Origin: AP-15 sp050729795
GTDB taxonomy: Bacteria > Pseudomonadota > Alphaproteobacteria > ATCC43930 > CGMCC-115725
Length of the DNA stretch: 64,000 bases
Direction of reading: 5' to 3'
Assembly (NCBI GenBank): GCA_050729795.1
Contig: JBOHME010000001.1
Span: 1-64,000, forward strand
Position 1 is the stretch's first letter. Every line of letters starts with the position of its first letter. The notes beneath the pieces were generated by a model that worked only from the letters and a program-made list of their open reading frames with translations, made no database searches and had not been told where the DNA came from. This document shows positions 43,081 to 51,170 of this stretch, piece after piece. Position numbers and translations under genes: made by a program.

Positions 43081-44304
43081 ATGAACGCTCGTCTGCGCGG
43101 GCTCGATTGGCTCAACTTTTTCGTCGCCAATTTCCAGACCGGCTTCGGCCCGTTCATCTCGGTCTATCTGACGAGTGCCGGCTGGACCCTGGGGGCGATC
43201 GGCGAGGTGCTGAGCGCCGGCACGATCGCGGCCATGGTAAGCCAGGTGCCAAGCGGCGCGCTTGTCGATGCAATCGTCAGCAAGCGGGCGGCCGCGGCGG
43301 CGGCGATCGTCGCGGTGATGTTGAGCGCCCTGTGCATTGCGCTGTGGCCGGCTTTTCTGCCGATCGCCGCGGCCGAGGTGCTGCACGCCTTTGCCAGCTC
43401 CGCTCTGGGGCCGGCGATCGCAGCGCTGAGCCTCGCCATGGTCGGGCATGCGGCGCTCGGCGAGCGGCTTGGGCGTAACGCCCGCTATGCGGCACTCGGC
43501 AACGCCCTTGCCGCAGGATTGATGGGGCTGTTCGGGTATTACCTGTCGGGTCGGGCGGTTTTTCTGCTGACCGCGACATTGGGCTTTCCGGCGCTAGCGG
43601 CGCTCAAGGCCGTCGGCAGACAATCGTTCTCGCGGTCGCGGTCGGCGGGTCGCGAACCGGTCTCCGCCGGTCGGCCGGCAGGGCGCGGCGGGTCGTGGCG
43701 CTCCCTGCGTGACCACAGACTGCTGGTCTTCTGTCTCTGCGCGGCACTGTTCCAGCTCGCCAACGCGGCGATGCTGCCGATCGCCGCCGGGCTGGTGACG
43801 CAGCGGGCCGGTCGGGTGGCGCCGCTGGTGATCGCCGCCTGCATCGTCGGGCCGCAATTCATCACCGCCCTGGTCTCGCCATGGGCCGGGCGGGTCGCGC
43901 AGACCTGGGGCCGCCGCCCGGTGCTGCTGATCGGCTTTGCGGTGCTGCCGATCCGTGGCGCGCTGCTGGCCGCTGTCGTCAATCCGTTCGTGATGATCCT
44001 GATCCAGCTGCTCGATGGGCTGAGCGCCGCGGCGCTCGGCGTGCTGACGCCGCTGATCGTGGCCGATATCACGCAAGAGACCGGCTATTACACGACCTGT
44101 CTCGGCTTGGTGGGGCTCGCGGTCGGTGGCGGGGCGACCTTCAGCACGACCGCCGCCGGGCTGGTGGCTGATCGGTTCGGCGGCGGCGCTTCCTTTCTGA
44201 GCCTGGCAGCAGTCGGGTTGTGCGCCGCCGCCCTTGTCGCCACGGTGATGCCGGAAACCAGGCCGCCAGCACCGAGCCGGACCGACCCGGCCGGGCCGGA
44301 TTGA
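43081..44304 (+). CDS. MFS transporter
   Basis: A 407-residue 12-helix carrier starting MNARLRGLDWLNFFVANFQTG. Conserved features are the early acidic residue in the GFGPFISVYL helix, SGALVDAIVSKR in loop 2-3 and VSPWAGRVAQTWGRRPVLL in the second half. It belongs to the drug/unknown-substrate MFS with the short FGPF-type N-terminus. The central loop is basic and Gly/Arg-rich (SRSRSAGREPVSAGRPAGRGG). It converges with fzlA, with 24 bp between stops. Confidence 0.87.
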   Translation: MNARLRGLDWLNFFVANFQTGFGPFISVYLTSAGWTLGAIGEVLSAGTIAAMVSQVPSGALVDAIVSKRAAAAAAIVAVMLSALCIALWPAFLPIAAAEVLHAFASSALGPAIAALSLAMVGHAALGERLGRNARYAALGNALAAGLMGLFGYYLSGRAVFLLTATLGFPALAALKAVGRQSFSRSRSAGREPVSAGRPAGRGGSWRSLRDHRLLVFCLCAALFQLANAAMLPIAAGLVTQRAGRVAPLVIAACIVGPQFITALVSPWAGRVAQTWGRRPVLLIGFAVLPIRGALLAAVVNPFVMILIQLLDGLSAAALGVLTPLIVADITQETGYYTTCLGLVGLAVGGGATFSTTAAGLVADRFGGGASFLSLAAVGLCAAALVATVMPETRPPAPSRTDPAGPD

Positions 44305-44328
44305 TCATCCTGCCGGCGGTGTGGAGGC

Positions 44329-44997
44329 TTAGAAATCGAGATCCGCGTAATGCACCGGTGGCGACACCCCGGGCAGATGGTCGGCAAGAATTGGCCGGAA
44401 GCTCGGCCGCGACTTGATCCGCGCATACCATTCCTTGGCCGGCTCGTGCGCGTCCCACGGCACATCGCCGAGATAGTCGAGGCTCGAAAGCTGTGCCGCG
44501 GCGGTGATGTCGGCGATCGAGAAATGGTCCCCGGCCAGCCACCGCCGCCGCTCGACCAGGTAGCCGATATAATCGAGATGATGCGGCAGGTTGGCATGGC
44601 CGGCGCGGATTGCCTGCGAGTTCGGCTGGCCGTGCCCGAGATAGCGCTTCATCATCTTCTCACCAAGCAGGTTCTCGGTGACTTCGCGGTTCATCTTGAT
44701 CTCGAACCACGCGGTCAGGCGGCGCACCTCGGCGCGATCAACCGGATTGATGCCGATCAGCATCTTTTCGCGATAGACCTCGTCGAGATATTCGACGATC
44801 GCTGCCGAATCGGCGAGCACGGTGCCGTCGGGCTCGATCAGCACCGGCACTTCGCCCGCCGGGTTGAGCGCCAGAAACTCCGGCCGCCGCTCCCAGGTTT
44901 TTTCGGCCTTCAAGGTGAAATCGAGGTTCTTTTCCCGCAGCACGATACGCACCTTGCGCGCGGCCGGGGACAAGAGAACGTGATAGAGAACGCGCAT
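44329..44997 (-). CDS. fzlA: FzlA-like FtsZ-binding GST-fold protein
   Basis: A 222-residue GST-fold protein that follows Caulobacter FzlA along its length as I recall it: start MRVLYH-LSPAARKVRI, then EKTWERRPEFLALNPAGEVPVL, GHANLPHHLDYIGYLVERRRWLAGD, and the distinctive C-terminus SFRPILADHLPGVSPPVHYADLDF. FzlA binds FtsZ filaments at the division site in alphaproteobacteria and is needed for constriction; it is not known as a GSH enzyme. ATG 44997 gives the family N-terminus. An upstream GTG-type start would add 12 unrelated residues. Confidence 0.88.
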   Translation of the reverse strand: MRVLYHVLLSPAARKVRIVLREKNLDFTLKAEKTWERRPEFLALNPAGEVPVLIEPDGTVLADSAAIVEYLDEVYREKMLIGINPVDRAEVRRLTAWFEIKMNREVTENLLGEKMMKRYLGHGQPNSQAIRAGHANLPHHLDYIGYLVERRRWLAGDHFSIADITAAAQLSSLDYLGDVPWDAHEPAKEWYARIKSRPSFRPILADHLPGVSPPVHYADLDF

Positions 44998-45105
44998 CGG
45001 ATGATAGTAGCGAGCGACGCCGCACCAGGACAACGCCTGATCACCGCCCGGCGCGCGTTGTGCCGGCCGAGGACGCCGGCACCTGTGCCAAGCGCCTGCG
45101 CGCGG

Positions 45106-45822
45106 TCACAGCTTCTCGAACACACCACAGGTGATTCGGTATTCGGCGGCGAGCCAGTAGAGCTTCTTCATCGAGCGCTGCCATTTTTCGAATGACAGGA
45201 AGGGCGCCGGAAAGCGGGCGAGATGCCGCAGCAGGATCCATGGCCGCTCGCGCACATCGTCGCGATACGACCGGCCAGCGCCGATGATCGCTCCGTCGAG
45301 CAGCCTTGCGCCGATGAACAGGGCGCGCAGCTGCTCGGGGTCTGGACGGAACATCGTATCGATCGGATCGCGATGGTAGGGATAGCTGAACGGCACGGTG
45401 GCGAACACGAGACCACCGCGATCCAGCAACCCCAGGCAATGGCGCACGAGACGATCCGGGTGCGTCACGTGCTCCAGAAGATTGCAGCACAATAGCGCGC
45501 GCGGCCGGCAAGCGCGCAGCCGCGAGAGATCGGCGGGGTCAGTCAGGTCGGCGCGGATATCGACCCCGGCCCCGTCGCGCCGATCGACATGGATGATGTC
45601 GATGCCGCGGCGCCGCAACGGGCGCAACAGCTGCTCTTCGGTCCAGGGCTGGGTCTGCTCGCGAAAAGCGCCGGTGCTGCTGCCGAGATTGAGCAGCGGC
45701 GACAGGCGCAGCGGTGCAAACCCGTCGAGGGCGCGGTATAGCCAGCGCGCTTCCGCCTCGAACATCGCATTAACGCCGGCGCGCCCGACGATCGCAGGGC
45801 AGATGTCGGAATAGGCCGGCAA
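45106..45822 (-). CDS. SAM-dependent methyltransferase-like protein
   Basis: A 238-residue class I methyltransferase-like protein. LSPLLNLGSSTGAFRE is a variant of the glycine-rich SAM motif I, DIIHVDRRDGAGVDIRADLTD holds motif II and the adenine-binding acid, and ALLCCNLLEHVTHPDRLVRHCLGLL is motif IV with the EHV typical of the family. The N-terminal MFEAEARWLYRAL and the C-terminal FLSFEKWQRSMKKLYWLAAEYRI resemble sugar or lipid methyltransferases in polysaccharide loci. TTG 45822 is the only listed start. It is divergent from the GT9 gene, so a role in glycan modification is plausible. Confidence 0.78.
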   Translation of the reverse strand: MPAYSDICPAIVGRAGVNAMFEAEARWLYRALDGFAPLRLSPLLNLGSSTGAFREQTQPWTEEQLLRPLRRRGIDIIHVDRRDGAGVDIRADLTDPADLSRLRACRPRALLCCNLLEHVTHPDRLVRHCLGLLDRGGLVFATVPFSYPYHRDPIDTMFRPDPEQLRALFIGARLLDGAIIGAGRSYRDDVRERPWILLRHLARFPAPFLSFEKWQRSMKKLYWLAAEYRITCGVFEKL

Positions 45823-46106
45823 GATGCGCCGGTTCCGGCGGCAATGGTACAGACGGCCGCCACCTCCATTCAGTGCGTAACGCGCGCCGGCTCAAGCCCG
45901 CCATTCTTGCAACATGTTCCGAACTGGGTGAAGTTGCCGGGTCGGACGTCGGCAACTGTTCCGTCATCGCCCGCCACAAAAAGCAGTCGCGGGGAACCGG
46001 CGTCAAGCCGCACAAGCGACGGATGCTCGCGCCAGATGTTCGCGGCCAGATGTTTGCGGCCATGTGGGAGATCCGGCCCGTTGCCCGCCACGCCGATGAT
46101 CCGCCG

Positions 46107-47528
46107 ATGAAATCGCTGCCGGCCCTGAGCGCGAACGCTTTTCCGGCGGGCACGCCGCTCAACGCGTTCTTTGCCTGGAACGAGGCTCGCCGCCTGACCG
46201 ATCGGCGCTACCGCATCGCGCGCGCCATCGCGGAGCTGCGGGGTCACCCGGACCGTGCGGTCTGTCTCGCCTATCTCGCGGGTCACACACTCGGGCTACG
46301 CCGCTTCCTCGGGCGGATCATTGTCCCGGCTCAGGCAGCCGCACAAGCGCGCGACCTCCTGACCGGCGCATCCGGCTCGGCCGCGGTCCGCGCCGCGCGC
46401 GAGCTTGTCTCGGCGCTGCAATCGGCGATCGGCTCCGCCGACATCACCCGCCACGCGGCGGTGTTCGCCGGGTTCGAGGAGTTGGCCAAGCACGTCGATC
46501 TCGACGCTCTTGCCCGCCTGCGGCCGCAACCCTCCGGCGCATGCCCACGGTGCGGGCAGCGCCGCATTCTGATCATCAAGCTCGGCGCACTCGGCGACGT
46601 CATCCAGGCGCTCGGCCCGATGCCGGAGATCCGCGATCATCATGCCGGTGATCACATCAGCCTCTTGACGACCGCCCGCTACGCCGAGCTGGCGCGGCAG
46701 ACCCGGCTGTTCGACCGGATCCTGATCGACCCGCGGCCGGGGCTGGGCGATCTCCGGGGCTGGCTGCGGCTGCGCCGCATGCTGCGCCGCGGGTGCTTCG
46801 ACCGGGTCTATGATTTCCAGACCTCGGACCGTTCCAGCGCGTATTTCTGGCTGCTGCGGCCGGGCCCGGTCCCGCAATGGTCGGGCACCGCGTGGCGCTG
46901 CTCGCATCCGCACGGCAATTCCCGGCGCGACCGGCAGCACACGATGGACCGGCAGGCCGAGCAGCTGCTGATGGCCGGGATCCATCCGGTTTCGCTGACG
47001 CCGCGATTGCCGCTCCCAGCGGCGGGGGCGATGCCGCCGCAGCTTGCCGGCCGGCGCTTTGCGATGCTGATCCCCGGCTCGTCACCCGGCCATCCGGCCA
47101 AACGCTGGCCGGCCTGGTACTTTGGCGAGCTGGCGCGCCGGCTGGTATGCGCCGGCTATCTGCCCGTCGTGGTCGGCGCCGCTGATGAGCAGGCGATCGG
47201 CCAAGCGATCACCGCGGCCTGTCCCGACGCGATCGACCTCGTCGGCTGCACCGACCTCTTGGCACTCGCGGCCCTCGCGCACAGCGCCGCGCTGACCATC
47301 GGCAATGACACCGGAGCGACCCATTTGGCCGCCGCCGCCGGCGGGCCGGTCGTCGTCCTGTTCTCGCGCGCCTCGCGGCCGAGCCTGTGCGCGCCGCGGG
47401 GTGCGGCGGTACAGGTGCTGAGCGAGCCCGATCTGGCGGCGCTGGCGGTCGATCGGGTATTCGCCATCGCCCTTGCGCTGGTGGGTGTCGCCGACGCCGC
47501 CGATCGCGCGGTCAACGTGGTTTCTTGA
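46107..47528 (+). CDS. Glycosyltransferase family 9 (heptosyltransferase-like) with N-terminal extension
   Basis: A 473-residue protein. The C-terminal 320 residues are a GT9 domain: RRILIIKLGALGDVIQALG (acceptor-side Rossmann start), then RFAMLIPGSSPGHPAKRWPAWYF and TIGNDTGATHLAAAAGGPVVVLF (nucleotide-sugar motif). A helical region of about 145 residues ending in a single CPRCG knuckle precedes it, which ordinary heptosyltransferases lack. Members add heptose or similar sugars to lipopolysaccharide core at the inner membrane. The start is unsure: ATG 46107 gives a clean N-terminus, while GTG 45873 would add 78 residues without recognisable structure. Confidence 0.85.
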   Translation: MKSLPALSANAFPAGTPLNAFFAWNEARRLTDRRYRIARAIAELRGHPDRAVCLAYLAGHTLGLRRFLGRIIVPAQAAAQARDLLTGASGSAAVRAARELVSALQSAIGSADITRHAAVFAGFEELAKHVDLDALARLRPQPSGACPRCGQRRILIIKLGALGDVIQALGPMPEIRDHHAGDHISLLTTARYAELARQTRLFDRILIDPRPGLGDLRGWLRLRRMLRRGCFDRVYDFQTSDRSSAYFWLLRPGPVPQWSGTAWRCSHPHGNSRRDRQHTMDRQAEQLLMAGIHPVSLTPRLPLPAAGAMPPQLAGRRFAMLIPGSSPGHPAKRWPAWYFGELARRLVCAGYLPVVVGAADEQAIGQAITAACPDAIDLVGCTDLLALAALAHSAALTIGNDTGATHLAAAAGGPVVVLFSRASRPSLCAPRGAAVQVLSEPDLAALAVDRVFAIALALVGVADAADRAVNVVS

Positions 47529-47535
47529 CGGCGCC

Positions 47536-48237
47536 TCAGAAGCGTTCGACCCACGGCCGCAATTCGATTTCCCAGGTCCAGGCCGAGCGCGGCTGGGCGA
47601 GGACGCCGAGATAGCTCGCGGCGATCGCGTCGGGATCGAGCATGCTGTCGGGCTTGTCCGCCGGCTCGACCCGGCCGGGATTGCGGATCGCTCCGTCGAT
47701 CACGAAATGGGCGACGTGAATGCCCTTGGGGGCCAATTCGCGGGCCATGCTCTGGGCCAAGCCGCGCAGCGCGAACTTGCCCATCGCAAAAGGTGCCGAC
47801 AGCGGGTAGCCCTTGACGCTGGCCGAGGCGCCGGTGAACAGCACCGCCCCCTGCCCTTTCGGCAGCATCCGGGCGACCGCCTCGCGCGCGACCAGGAACC
47901 CGCCATAGGCGCTCACCATGATCGCGCGCTCGACTTCGGCCGGGACCAGCTCGGCGACCGGGCCGCGGGCCCGCGCGCTGGCATTGTAGACGACGATTTC
48001 GGGCGCGCCGATCGCTGCCTCGACCGCGGTGAACAGCCGCGCCACCTGGGCCGGATCGACGGCGTCACAGGCAAACGCCTTGGCCCCGGTCTCGGCACAG
48101 AGCGGCGCCAGCTTTTCGGCGTCGCGCGCGGCCAGCGCCACCCGCATGCCCTCGCCCGCAAACAGCCGCGCCAGGGAGGCGCTGAGACCCCGCCCGGCGC
48201 CGACGATCAATACCGACCGATAGCTCGATTTCGCCAT
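47536..48237 (-). CDS. Short-chain dehydrogenase/reductase (SDR)
   Basis: A 233-residue Rossmann-fold SDR. The cofactor motif is LIVGAGRGLSASLARLFAGEG, a variant of TGxxxGxG. ALAARDAEKL with Arg suggests NADP. VVYNASARARGP corresponds to the NNAG motif. In the catalytic region LFTGASASVKGYPLSAPFAMGKFALRG the usual Ser is present, but the Tyr of YxxxK is replaced: the segment reads FAMGK. That may weaken or abolish dehydrogenase activity, though such members are common. GAGGAGAA precedes ATG 48237. It converges with the GT9 gene. Confidence 0.85.
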   Translation of the reverse strand: MAKSSYRSVLIVGAGRGLSASLARLFAGEGMRVALAARDAEKLAPLCAETGAKAFACDAVDPAQVARLFTAVEAAIGAPEIVVYNASARARGPVAELVPAEVERAIMVSAYGGFLVAREAVARMLPKGQGAVLFTGASASVKGYPLSAPFAMGKFALRGLAQSMARELAPKGIHVAHFVIDGAIRNPGRVEPADKPDSMLDPDAIAASYLGVLAQPRSAWTWEIELRPWVERF

Positions 48238-48325
48238 GTTCGAATTCTCCTCAAGAGATGGTTCGGGCGCGAACTGGGCGCGACAATAGCGCCGGTCTTT
48301 CGTGCCCCGCCAGACCGATGCCGGC

Positions 48326-50137
48326 TCAGTCGAGCCGTTCGAGCTCATCGATAAAGCCGGCGACGACCGAGAGCCCCTTCGACCAGAACGACGGGTCGGC
48401 CGCGTCGAGACCGAATGGCGCCAACAGCTCGCGATGGCGCAGCGTGCCCCCGGCACGCAGCATGTCGAGATAGCGTTCGGCAAAGCCCAGATGCGCATCC
48501 TGGTAGGCCGCGTAGAGCGAATTCACCAGGCAATCGCCGAATGCATAGGCATAGACATAAAACGGCGTGTGGATGAAATGCGGAATATAGGACCAGTAAT
48601 GGCGATAGACACCATCGAGCCGGATCGCCGGCCCCAGGCTCTCGCGCTGCACTTCGAGCCAGATTTCGGCGAGCCGGTCGGGGGTCAGCTCGGCTTCGCG
48701 GCGCTCGTCGTGCACCCGGATCTCAAACGTCACAAAGGCGATCTGGCGCACCACCGTGTTCAGCATGTCCTCGACCTTGCCGGCGAGCATGATCTTGCGC
48801 CGCTCTCGGTCGGTCTCGGCCGCGAGCAGCGCGCGAAAGGTCAGCATCTCGCCAAATACCGAGGCGGTCTCCGCCAGGGTCAGCGGCGTGTCGGCCATCA
48901 GATAGCCCTGCCGCGCCGCCAGCACCTGGTGCACACCGTGGCCCAGCTCATGCGCGAGGGTCATCACGTCGCGCACCCGCCCCTGATAGTTCAGTAAGAG
49001 ATAGGGATGCACCGCCGGCACGGTCGGATGGGCAAACGCTCCCGACGCCTTGCCCGGGCGCACCGGCGCGTCGATCCACGGTGCCGCAAAAAACCGGGCA
49101 CCGACCGCGGCCATCTCCGGCGAGAACGCGCGGTAAGCCGCCAGCACCGTCGCCTCGGCCTCGGGCCACGGGATCAGCCGGTCGTCGCCGCCCGGCAATG
49201 GCGCGTTCCGGTCCCAGAATGGCAGCGCATCAACGCCGAGCCAGCGCGCCTTCAGCCGATAGTAGCGATGCGACAGCTCCGGATAGCTGGTGCGTACCGC
49301 CGCGATCAGTGCGTCAACCACCTCGTCCTCGACGAAGTTCGACAGGTTGCGCGACGAGATCGGCCGCGCGAACCGGCGCCAGCGATCCTCGATCTCCTTG
49401 TCCTTGGCCAACGTGTTGGTGATCAGAGCAAAGGTCCGCGGGTTCCTGCCCAGCACGTTGCCGATCGAGAGCGCGGCATCGCGCCGGATCTCGGGATCGC
49501 GCTCGGCTAAGAGGTCGAGCGCTTCGGCCTCGGTCAATTCCCGGCCGCGGATCGGAAATCGCAGATCGGCGACGGTTTCGTCGAACAGGCGCGTCCAGGC
49601 GGCGCGGCCGGCGACCGATTTCTCGTGCAATAGCTGCTCGGCCTCGTCGGAGAGCTGGTGCGGACGAAAGGCGCGCAGATCGCGCAGCCACGGCCGATAG
49701 CGGGCGAGCGCCGGGTCCGCCTCCCTGGCCACGAGCGCGCTGTCGTCGATCCGGTTCAGCTCGAGGGTGAAGAACAACAAGCTCGTCGCGATCGCGTTGA
49801 TGCGCTCCTCGATCGTTTGATAGAAGCGGCCGATCTCGGGGTCGCTGAGATTTCCGGCATGCACCAGAGAGGCATAGCTCGCGATCCGGCCGCTCAGCTC
49901 CTGCATCCGCTCATAGGCTTCGACTGCGGCGCCGAGCTGCGCCCCCGGCAGTTCGGCAAGCCGCCCCTGGTAGCGTTGGCGGAAGGCTTCGGCATCATCG
50001 GCGAGCCGGGCGAGATCGGCAGCGAGCTCCGGGCTGTCGCGGCCGGGATAGAGGTCGGACAGATCCCATCGCGGCAGAGTGCCGAGCGCGTTCTTGCGAT
50101 CGCCTGCCGCCATTTCCGCCGCTGCCGCCAGCTGCAT
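48326..50137 (-). CDS. pepF: Oligoendopeptidase F-like M3 metallopeptidase
   Basis: A 603-residue M3-family zinc peptidase. The HELGHGVHQ motif gives two zinc ligands and the catalytic Glu, and ETASVFGEM provides the third ligand Glu. Other hallmarks are NALGTLPRWDLSDLYPG at the start, the LSNFVEDEVVDALIAAV domain, and near the end the YRHYWSYIPHFIHTPFYVYAYAFG tyrosine/histidine region that binds substrate. It degrades short peptides in the cytoplasm. ATG 50137 lies after GGAGAG; a GTG one codon earlier is possible. It lies 69 bp downstream of mepA on the same strand. Confidence 0.94.
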   Translation of the reverse strand: MQLAAAAEMAAGDRKNALGTLPRWDLSDLYPGRDSPELAADLARLADDAEAFRQRYQGRLAELPGAQLGAAVEAYERMQELSGRIASYASLVHAGNLSDPEIGRFYQTIEERINAIATSLLFFTLELNRIDDSALVAREADPALARYRPWLRDLRAFRPHQLSDEAEQLLHEKSVAGRAAWTRLFDETVADLRFPIRGRELTEAEALDLLAERDPEIRRDAALSIGNVLGRNPRTFALITNTLAKDKEIEDRWRRFARPISSRNLSNFVEDEVVDALIAAVRTSYPELSHRYYRLKARWLGVDALPFWDRNAPLPGGDDRLIPWPEAEATVLAAYRAFSPEMAAVGARFFAAPWIDAPVRPGKASGAFAHPTVPAVHPYLLLNYQGRVRDVMTLAHELGHGVHQVLAARQGYLMADTPLTLAETASVFGEMLTFRALLAAETDRERRKIMLAGKVEDMLNTVVRQIAFVTFEIRVHDERREAELTPDRLAEIWLEVQRESLGPAIRLDGVYRHYWSYIPHFIHTPFYVYAYAFGDCLVNSLYAAYQDAHLGFAERYLDMLRAGGTLRHRELLAPFGLDAADPSFWSKGLSVVAGFIDELERLD

Positions 50138-50206
50138 CACTTCTCTCCGGCCAATGGGTCTGCGGCAAGATATGGGGCTCGCGCGGAAGCCGCCAAGCCG
50201 TGCCGA

Positions 50207-51154
50207 TCAGTGCTGGGTGGCCGAGTGCGGGATGGCCGAGTGCGGGGTGCTGGGTGCCGCTACCAGCGCGGCACAGCTGCGCGGCAGATCGCTGAGCAGC
50301 AGCGGCCCGGCATGCGAGGGCGGCGGATGGCGTGCCTGCGGTGTGAACCACCAGGCGAGCTGCTTGCCACAGCCATCACCGGGCGGAGGCGGCGGCTGGT
50401 CGCGGCACTCGGGCTGGTCGGCCGGGCAGGTCAGGCGAACGTGGAAATGCGAGGTGTGCCCCCACCATGGCCGGATCTTGCGCAGCCAGACGCGGTCGGC
50501 TCCGGCCTCGCGGCACAGCTCGCGCTTGATCGCCGGATTGACAAAAATACGCGCCACTTGCGGCTGGCGCGCAAACGCTTCGAGCAGGCGCCGATCGCGT
50601 GCCGCCCACGCCGCATTGACATCGTCGCTGCCCGAGGCCACGACGTGAATTGCGGACATGTTGTCCCGCTCGGTGAGACTGAGCCGCCGCGCCGGCATCG
50701 GCGTCAGCCAAATGTCGGCATCGAGCCCGATCTGGTGCGAGCCGTGCCCGGTCAGCATCGGCCCGCCCCGCGGCTGTCCGATATCGCCGATCAACAGCCC
50801 CGGCCAGCCGGCCTTCGCCGGTAGCTGCGGCGCCAGTTGCTCGATAAAGGCGATCAACGCCGGCATGCCCCAGGCGCGATTGCGCGAGGGGCGCATGACC
50901 TGCCAGTTCGGTCCATCGGCCGGCAGCTGCACCGCGCCATCGAGACAGCCGCGTTCATAGGCGCCGATCGCTTCCGCCTCACCCGGTGCCGGCATCTTCG
51001 CCCGGCCGAACACACGCTGTGCCGCATCCGCCGGCAGATGCGCCAGCACCGCCGCGCGATGCGCCGCTTCCTCGGCTGCATTGTCTTGCGCCCAAGCCGG
51101 GGCACAAGCGACCCAGCAGATGACGAGCACAAAGCAGATCGCTGTGAGCCGCAT
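50207..51154 (-). CDS. mepA: MepA, penicillin-insensitive murein endopeptidase
   Basis: A 315-residue periplasmic LAS-type metallopeptidase. The signal peptide is MRLTAICFVLVICWVACAPAWA, cleaved before QDN. Zinc and catalytic residues are in HGSHQIGLDADIWL and WGHTSHFHVRLTCP. Conserved cysteines (CLDG, ELCREAG, CPADQPECRDQ, CGKQ) fit the disulfides of MepA. It cleaves D-Ala-meso-DAP cross-links in peptidoglycan. The last 14 residues (TPHSAIPHSATQH) come from a 15-bp tandem repeat at the 3' end. The stop is 69 bp from the pepF start. Confidence 0.93.
   Translation of the reverse strand: MRLTAICFVLVICWVACAPAWAQDNAAEEAAHRAAVLAHLPADAAQRVFGRAKMPAPGEAEAIGAYERGCLDGAVQLPADGPNWQVMRPSRNRAWGMPALIAFIEQLAPQLPAKAGWPGLLIGDIGQPRGGPMLTGHGSHQIGLDADIWLTPMPARRLSLTERDNMSAIHVVASGSDDVNAAWAARDRRLLEAFARQPQVARIFVNPAIKRELCREAGADRVWLRKIRPWWGHTSHFHVRLTCPADQPECRDQPPPPPGDGCGKQLAWWFTPQARHPPPSHAGPLLLSDLPRSCAALVAAPSTPHSAIPHSATQH
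50218..50247. repeat. 15-bp tandem repeat, two copies, at the mepA 3' end
   Basis: TGGCCGAGTGCGGG(A/G) is present at 50218-50232 and 50233-50247, followed by a partial third copy. On the minus strand it encodes the HSAIPHSA tail of MepA just before the stop codon. Confidence 0.85.
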
Positions 51155-51170
51155 CGCGCCGGCCTGCCGG

